Source of the DNA: Macrococcoides epidermidis
Lineage (GTDB): Bacteria > Bacillota > Bacilli > Staphylococcales > Staphylococcaceae
Length of the DNA stretch: 64,000 bases
Assembly: GCF_042659445.1 (NCBI RefSeq)
Contig: NZ_JBHSSR010000001.1
Reading direction: 5' to 3' (one strand)
Shown: positions 59,671 to 64,000 of the stretch, piece by piece
Layout: every line of letters begins with the position of its first letter
How positions within the stretch are numbered: position 1 is the first letter of the stretch
Notes under the pieces: generated by a model
What the model saw: the letters and a program-made list of their open reading frames with translations, nothing else
The model's database searches: none
What the model was told of the DNA's origin: nothing
Position numbers and translations under genes: made by a program

Positions 59671-60732
59671 TTAAATCACCGACTCAATATATTTTATGAT
59701 AGCTTCTTCTTCATTTTTTAATACTTTAGGTTGTACTTCTATAGTATCTATCGCTGTTTGTGGATCTTTTAGTCCGTTACCTGTTAATACTGCGACGATT
59801 CTTTTGCCTTTCGGGAGTTTACCAGCTTTATGCGTCTTAATTAAACCTGCGATGCTTGCGTTACTACCTGGTTCAGCAAATACACCTTCTTTACTCGTAA
59901 TGAGTTGATAAGCTTCTAAAATTTCTTCATCAGTTACTGCATCTATTAATCCTGAAGATTCATCTCGTGCATTTTCAGCGAGTTTCCAGCTTGCAGGATT
60001 TCCGATACGAATCGCTGTAGCAATTGTTTCCGGTTTGTCAATCACATGACCTTTTACAATAGGTGCCGCACCTTCAGCCTGAAAACCAAACATTTGAGGT
60101 AATGAAGTATTATGCTTTTCTGCATACTCTTTAAAACCTTTCCAGTATGCAGAAATATTTCCGGCATTCCCTACTGGAATTGCTAAAATATCTGGAGATG
60201 CACCAAGTTGTTCTATCACTTCAAAAGCTGCAGTTTTTTGTCCTTCAAGACGATATGGATTAACTGAATTTACGAGTGCGATATCATCTCTTATTTCACT
60301 CACTTTTCTAACGATATTTAACGCTTCATCAAAGTTGCCTTCAATCGATACAATTTCAGCGCCATAAATAATTGCCTGTGCAAGTTTCCCCATCGCAATC
60401 TTTCCTTCCGGAATGACAACGACAGTCTTTAATCCAGCACGGGCTGCATAAGCTGCAGCAGATGCTGAAGTATTACCAGTAGATGCACAGATAACGATTT
60501 CCTTACCTTCTTCTTTTGCTTTAGCAACAGCCATCACCATACCTCTATCTTTAAAAGAACCTGTAGGATTTGCACCCTCAACTTTTACATACACTTCATT
60601 TTCCAGTAATTCAGAAAGAAATGGCATATGAATTAATGGTGTTCCTCCTTCATTCAATGTAAGTGATGGTGTATTTTCATTTATCGGTAAATAGGCTTTA
60701 TATTCTTCTAGTAATCCATTCCATCTTTTCAT
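59671..60732 (-). CDS. thrC: Threonine synthase
   Basis: The 353-residue PLP enzyme turns phosphohomoserine into threonine. The PLP lysine is Lys61 in NPTGSFKDRG. The phosphate loop is PVGNAGNISAYWKG, and ASTGNTSASAAAYAARAG is the fold-type II helix. The longest frame reaches 60771 but overlaps hom; the ATG at 60732 follows GAAGGTG, one base after the hom stop. It lies between hom and thrB in one operon. Confidence 0.95.
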   Translation of the reverse strand: MKRWNGLLEEYKAYLPINENTPSLTLNEGGTPLIHMPFLSELLENEVYVKVEGANPTGSFKDRGMVMAVAKAKEEGKEIVICASTGNTSASAAAYAARAGLKTVVVIPEGKIAMGKLAQAIIYGAEIVSIEGNFDEALNIVRKVSEIRDDIALVNSVNPYRLEGQKTAAFEVIEQLGASPDILAIPVGNAGNISAYWKGFKEYAEKHNTSLPQMFGFQAEGAAPIVKGHVIDKPETIATAIRIGNPASWKLAENARDESSGLIDAVTDEEILEAYQLITSKEGVFAEPGSNASIAGLIKTHKAGKLPKGKRIVAVLTGNGLKDPQTAIDTIEVQPKVLKNEEEAIIKYIESVI

Positions 60733-60733
60733 G

Positions 60734-61969
60734 CTAAACACCTTCGATTCTGTATATTTTGTATATTTCATTTAATTGATTTAAATAATCCTTAATCGTC
60801 TCATAATCCTGTGCATTTAATTCATTACATTCAAGTGCAACAATGCCGTCCTGAACGATATATCGAGAATGTTTGATATCCTTTAACAATGTATCGACCT
60901 TACTATCAGCAAATAAATCAATCATTAGCAGCATATTGTGAGAGTGATTAGATTGTACTGATTTAGTATTTACTTCAAGATGAAGCGGTAAATTATGGTT
61001 ATCAGTGTCAAACATTTCAATAATATGCAGTAAATCACTAACTACTGCACTACCAGTGGCAAGACTACCAGCACCTTTACCATAATACATCGTATCGCCT
61101 ACAGCGTTACCATCAATATAGATTGCGTTATATTCATTTTCAACATGAGCTAACTGGTGCGTTTGTGGAATAGCAGTTGGTGCAACAGATAACTTAGCTT
61201 GTTTTCCATCATATAAACCGTTACCGATTAATTTTATGCGATATCCAAGCTGTTTTGCCAGCTCTATATGACTTAATCGCACATCTCGAATACCTTCAAC
61301 CGCACAATCCTGTAATTTGTTGAACTGATTAAACGCTAAGTAGCTCATAATCACTACTTTTCTTTGCGCATCGATACCATCAACATCTGCTGTTGGATCT
61401 GCTTCGGCATATCCTAATTCAGTAGCAATTTTCAAAGCTTCTTCATAAGACTGACCTTCATTGCTCATCTTACTTAAAATAAAATTACTTGTACCATTAA
61501 ATATACCCATAAAATGTGTAATACCATTAGCACTTAAGCCATAGTTCAACGCATTGATAATCGGAATACCTCCAGCTACTGCTGCTTCGTATTTTAATGA
61601 AACGCCAGATTTACGGGATGCATTTTCTAATACTTCTAATCGCTCTGCAAGTAAATCTTTATTTGCGGTAATCACATGAATTTTATTCTGTAATGCTGCT
61701 TTAATTAATACATAAGTGTCATCTATTCCACCCATCACTTCAATAAGAATATCAATGTCGCTATTCACGATTGATTTTAAATCTGTTGTTAAGTGATATT
61801 GTTCTACATCTATATCACGTTTTTTATTTATATTATGAACACCGATTGCGGTGATAAGTAATTCTGTATTAAGCTTTTCTTTAATTTGTTCTTTATTTTC
61901 TTCTATGATACGAACAACACCTGTTCCTACTGTTCCTAGTCCGAGTAAGCCAATCTTTAATTGTTTCAT
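60734..61969 (-). CDS. hom: Homoserine dehydrogenase
   Basis: The 411-residue enzyme reduces aspartate semialdehyde to homoserine. It has the nucleotide site IGLLGLGTVGTGVV, the ANKDLLAE motif, AAVAGGIPIINAL, the GIFNGTSNFILSKM signature and a catalytic GYAEADPTADVDGIDAQRK segment. A short ACT-like C-terminus (about residues 345-411) would sense threonine. The start follows AGGAGG. First gene of hom-thrC-thrB, divergent from aspartokinase. Confidence 0.95.
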   Translation of the reverse strand: MKQLKIGLLGLGTVGTGVVRIIEENKEQIKEKLNTELLITAIGVHNINKKRDIDVEQYHLTTDLKSIVNSDIDILIEVMGGIDDTYVLIKAALQNKIHVITANKDLLAERLEVLENASRKSGVSLKYEAAVAGGIPIINALNYGLSANGITHFMGIFNGTSNFILSKMSNEGQSYEEALKIATELGYAEADPTADVDGIDAQRKVVIMSYLAFNQFNKLQDCAVEGIRDVRLSHIELAKQLGYRIKLIGNGLYDGKQAKLSVAPTAIPQTHQLAHVENEYNAIYIDGNAVGDTMYYGKGAGSLATGSAVVSDLLHIIEMFDTDNHNLPLHLEVNTKSVQSNHSHNMLLMIDLFADSKVDTLLKDIKHSRYIVQDGIVALECNELNAQDYETIKDYLNQLNEIYKIYRIEGV

Positions 61970-62088
61970 AGCAACCTCCTGTTTTTCTCATAAATACAAA
62001 TGTACTCTTGAAAAAGATTTATATTTATAGTATAACTAAGTCATTAATAAAGTAAAGCTTAAAATACAAAAAGAAGAGAGTGTTGTTA

Positions 62089-63435
62089 ATGATCGTATGT
62101 AAATTTGGAGGCAGCAGTGTTGCAAATGCGCAGCAAATAAGGAAAATCCTAAATATAATAAATCAAAATGATCAACGAAAAATTGTAATTGTTTCAGCAC
62201 CAGGGAAACGATATGCTGAAGATGTCAAAGTAACTGACTTATTAATTCAATTATACGATAAAGTACTGCTAAGTGAAAAATATGACAATAAATTAAATGA
62301 TATTCTTCACCGTTTTGAAAGTATAGAAGATGAATTAGGATTAACGACATCATTAACCCCTCTTTTCAAGACACAACTTCTGGACTTTATACAAAAATAT
62401 AATAATCAGCCATTACGATTACTTGATGCACTAAAAAGTTCAGGTGAAGATTTTAATGCACAGCTCATTGCAGCATATAATAATCAAAATGGTATAAAAA
62501 CAACTTATCTATCTCCGAAAGCATTAAATATGATTGTGTCAGACGAACCAGGTAACGCGATTATACTAGATGATAGCTATGAAAAAATTTATAAGGTTAT
62601 TCAAAATATCGAAGGAAAAATAATTATTCCAGGATTTTTTGGCGTAAATGAAAACGGAGATCGCGTCACTTTCTCCAGAGGCGGAAGTGATATAACAGGA
62701 GCAATTATTTCAAGAAGTGTTCATGCTGAAATTTATGAAAACTTCACGGATGTCTCAGGAATTTTTGCCGCCAACCCTAATATAGTGGAAAATCCAGCTT
62801 CCATACACAACTTAACATATGCAGAAATGCGCGAACTTTCATATGCCGGATTCAATGTTTTTCATGATGAAGCATTAATGCCATTATACAAAGAAGGTAT
62901 TCCCGTCAATATTAAAAATACAAACGATCCAGACCATCCTGGAACGATGATTACTAAAACTAGAGCTTCAAGCGGTGTTGTCGGTGTAAGTTGTGATTCT
63001 GGCTTTGTTAGTATTAATATGACTAAGTATTTAATGAATAGAGAAATAGGTTTTACAAGAAAGTTATTAACGATACTTGAAAGCAATAATATTTCTTATG
63101 AACATATGCCATCTGGTATTGATGATATCAGTTTAATCATTAGAAAAAATCAGTTCAACGATAATTTGTATGCACTGATCACTGAAATAAAAAATCAACT
63201 CAATGTTGATGATATTTCTGTAGAAGAGAATATAGCAATTCTCATGATTGTTGGACTAGGTATGAAAACTCAGGTTGGTACAGCAAATAAAGCGACAGAA
63301 GCATTCAGACGGAATAATATTAACTTGAAGATGATCAATCAGGGGTCTTCAGAAATTAGTATGATGTTTGGGATAGATGAAACAGATGAAAGAAAAGCAG
63401 TACAAGCCATATATGATGCATATTTTACGGCATAA
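62089..63435 (+). CDS. lysC: Aspartokinase
   Basis: The 448-residue monofunctional aspartokinase catalyses the first step of the aspartate family pathway. The kinase part opens IVCKFGGSSVANAQQI, with FSRGGSDITGAIISR and NFTDVSGIFAANPNIV further on. Two ACT domains occupy about residues 305-448 (VSINMTKYLMNREIGF and VGLGMKTQVGTANKATEAF). A GTG at 62080 is in frame, but the ATG at 62089 is better placed after GAGAG. It is divergent from hom. Which end product feeds back on it is not evident from sequence. The symbol is by analogy. Confidence 0.92.
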   Translation: MIVCKFGGSSVANAQQIRKILNIINQNDQRKIVIVSAPGKRYAEDVKVTDLLIQLYDKVLLSEKYDNKLNDILHRFESIEDELGLTTSLTPLFKTQLLDFIQKYNNQPLRLLDALKSSGEDFNAQLIAAYNNQNGIKTTYLSPKALNMIVSDEPGNAIILDDSYEKIYKVIQNIEGKIIIPGFFGVNENGDRVTFSRGGSDITGAIISRSVHAEIYENFTDVSGIFAANPNIVENPASIHNLTYAEMRELSYAGFNVFHDEALMPLYKEGIPVNIKNTNDPDHPGTMITKTRASSGVVGVSCDSGFVSINMTKYLMNREIGFTRKLLTILESNNISYEHMPSGIDDISLIIRKNQFNDNLYALITEIKNQLNVDDISVEENIAILMIVGLGMKTQVGTANKATEAFRRNNINLKMINQGSSEISMMFGIDETDERKAVQAIYDAYFTA

Positions 63436-63466
63436 AAAAACAGCGCAAAACGCGCTGTTTTTTATT
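63434..63466. terminator. Bidirectional terminator
   Basis: The stem aaacagcgc / gcgctgttt has a short AAAAC loop with A and T runs outside. It lies between aspartokinase and the convergent DUF2332 gene. Confidence 0.85.
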
Positions 63467-63473
63467 GCTCAAT

Positions 63474-64000
63474 TTAAAATATCACTTTTTGATTATGTAA
63501 CCAATCAATGGTCAATGTATTTAAATCAAAATGTGCTAGTTTTTGACGTTGTAATTTACCCTCAACAAATGAATCCAGATAGATATCATTATTAAAAATT
63601 TGATGATGAACATGATATATTTCATGCGTTTGTGAAAAATCACTAATGATTTCCATTAACTGTTGCTTTTTATCATCTGACCAATTTTTGGTCACATGAA
63701 TATGAAATAAAATAACAGCTTCATCTTCTGGTAATGTCGCAAGTACATCTGGTAAAAGCGTAAGCTCATCGCCTTCTAATATTTCAACAGGATGTTCCAG
63801 AAATACTTTGCGTGCTTTCATAAAATGTTTACGTCGCTTCGTCTCTTCCGGATAATAAAGACTCATCAGCCAGAAATATTCATCATCCAGCGTTAAATCA
63901 ATCTTATTTTTTGTGATACCCACTTTTTTATGTGGATGTGCAAGATTTGATATATCAAACCCTTCGTCATAGCCATTTAATTTAACTTTAATATTAAAAT
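63474..64000 (-). CDS. DUF2332 protein, 5' end outside window
   Basis: About 175 C-terminal codons are visible and the frame stays open to the window edge (FNIKVKLNGYDEGFDISNLA at the far end). Within it, GYDEGFDISNL, LYYPEETKRRKHFMKA, ILEGDELTLLPDVLATLPEDEAVILFHIHV match the C-terminal half of the DUF2332 family, whose function is unknown. A GTG at 63923 could mimic a start, but the family similarity continues upstream of it. It converges on aspartokinase. Confidence 0.8.
   Translation of the reverse strand, partial: FNIKVKLNGYDEGFDISNLAHPHKKVGITKNKIDLTLDDEYFWLMSLYYPEETKRRKHFMKARKVFLEHPVEILEGDELTLLPDVLATLPEDEAVILFHIHVTKNWSDDKKQQLMEIISDFSQTHEIYHVHHQIFNNDIYLDSFVEGKLQRQKLAHFDLNTLTIDWLHNQKVIF

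Overview
The window is low-GC Firmicute chromosome with ordinary housekeeping content. It is most consistent with the family Staphylococcaceae, probably Macrococcus or a close relative. Three things support this. The gene order aspartokinase / hom-thrC-thrB, lysP, katA, rpmG, rpsN, guaC, lexA-sosA, tkt, sbcDC, mscL, opuD, acnA, plsY, parE-parC, alsT, mprF, msrA, msrR is essentially that of Staphylococcus aureus as I remember it. The regulatory sites (Zur, PerR, LexA and CcpC-type boxes) have Firmicute consensus forms. A glcT-ptsG pair and a pan operon sit where S. aureus does not have them. I found no rRNA, tRNA, insertion sequence, prophage or CRISPR array.

Layout. 0-5 kb is the most accessory-like part: a TetR regulator divergent from a small AhpD-like/HXXEE pair, a nucleotidyltransferase-fold protein, a methyltransferase, a Nudix hydrolase, and a LacI regulator that has lost most of its sensor domain. 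5-12 kb holds a cation efflux protein, a tautomerase, the envelope genes msrR and mprF, msrA, and an AI-2E family exporter. 12-17 kb holds the glucose PTS gene ptsG with its antiterminator glcT and the RNA switch between them, then a secreted DUF1002 protein. 17-30 kb holds alsT, topoisomerase IV (parE-parC), plsY, a thioesterase, aconitase, a betaine transporter and mscL. 30-38 kb holds a Sco1 protein, the SbcCD nuclease, and cytochrome c maturation genes (ccdA, ccdC). 38-43 kb holds tkt and the lexA/sosA SOS switch.

43-51 kb is the most interesting region, a zinc-starvation island. Four Zur-type operators (consensus TCGTAATNATTACGA) precede a ZinT-like lipoprotein, a ZnuA/AdcA zinc-binding lipoprotein, a COG0523 metallochaperone GTPase followed by an L33 ribosomal protein that has lost half its zinc ligands, and a broken second COG0523 gene followed by a zinc-free S14. 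The broken gene has lost its GTPase domain and carries an in-frame TGA, but it still has its operator and lies directly upstream of rpsN, so it may now serve mainly as a zinc-responsive leader. Next to it is a three-copy 60-61 bp tandem repeat with an internal hairpin.

51-64 kb holds katA with an exact PerR box, a lysine permease, pantothenate synthesis (panBCD divergent from panE), the threonine branch (hom-thrC-thrB), aspartokinase, and a DUF2332 protein cut by the window edge. Many convergent gene pairs share one bidirectional hairpin terminator. Start codons were re-chosen by ribosome binding site where the longest reading frame looked too long, and several genes appear to use TTG. Coordinates were counted by eye and may be off by a base or two for short sites.
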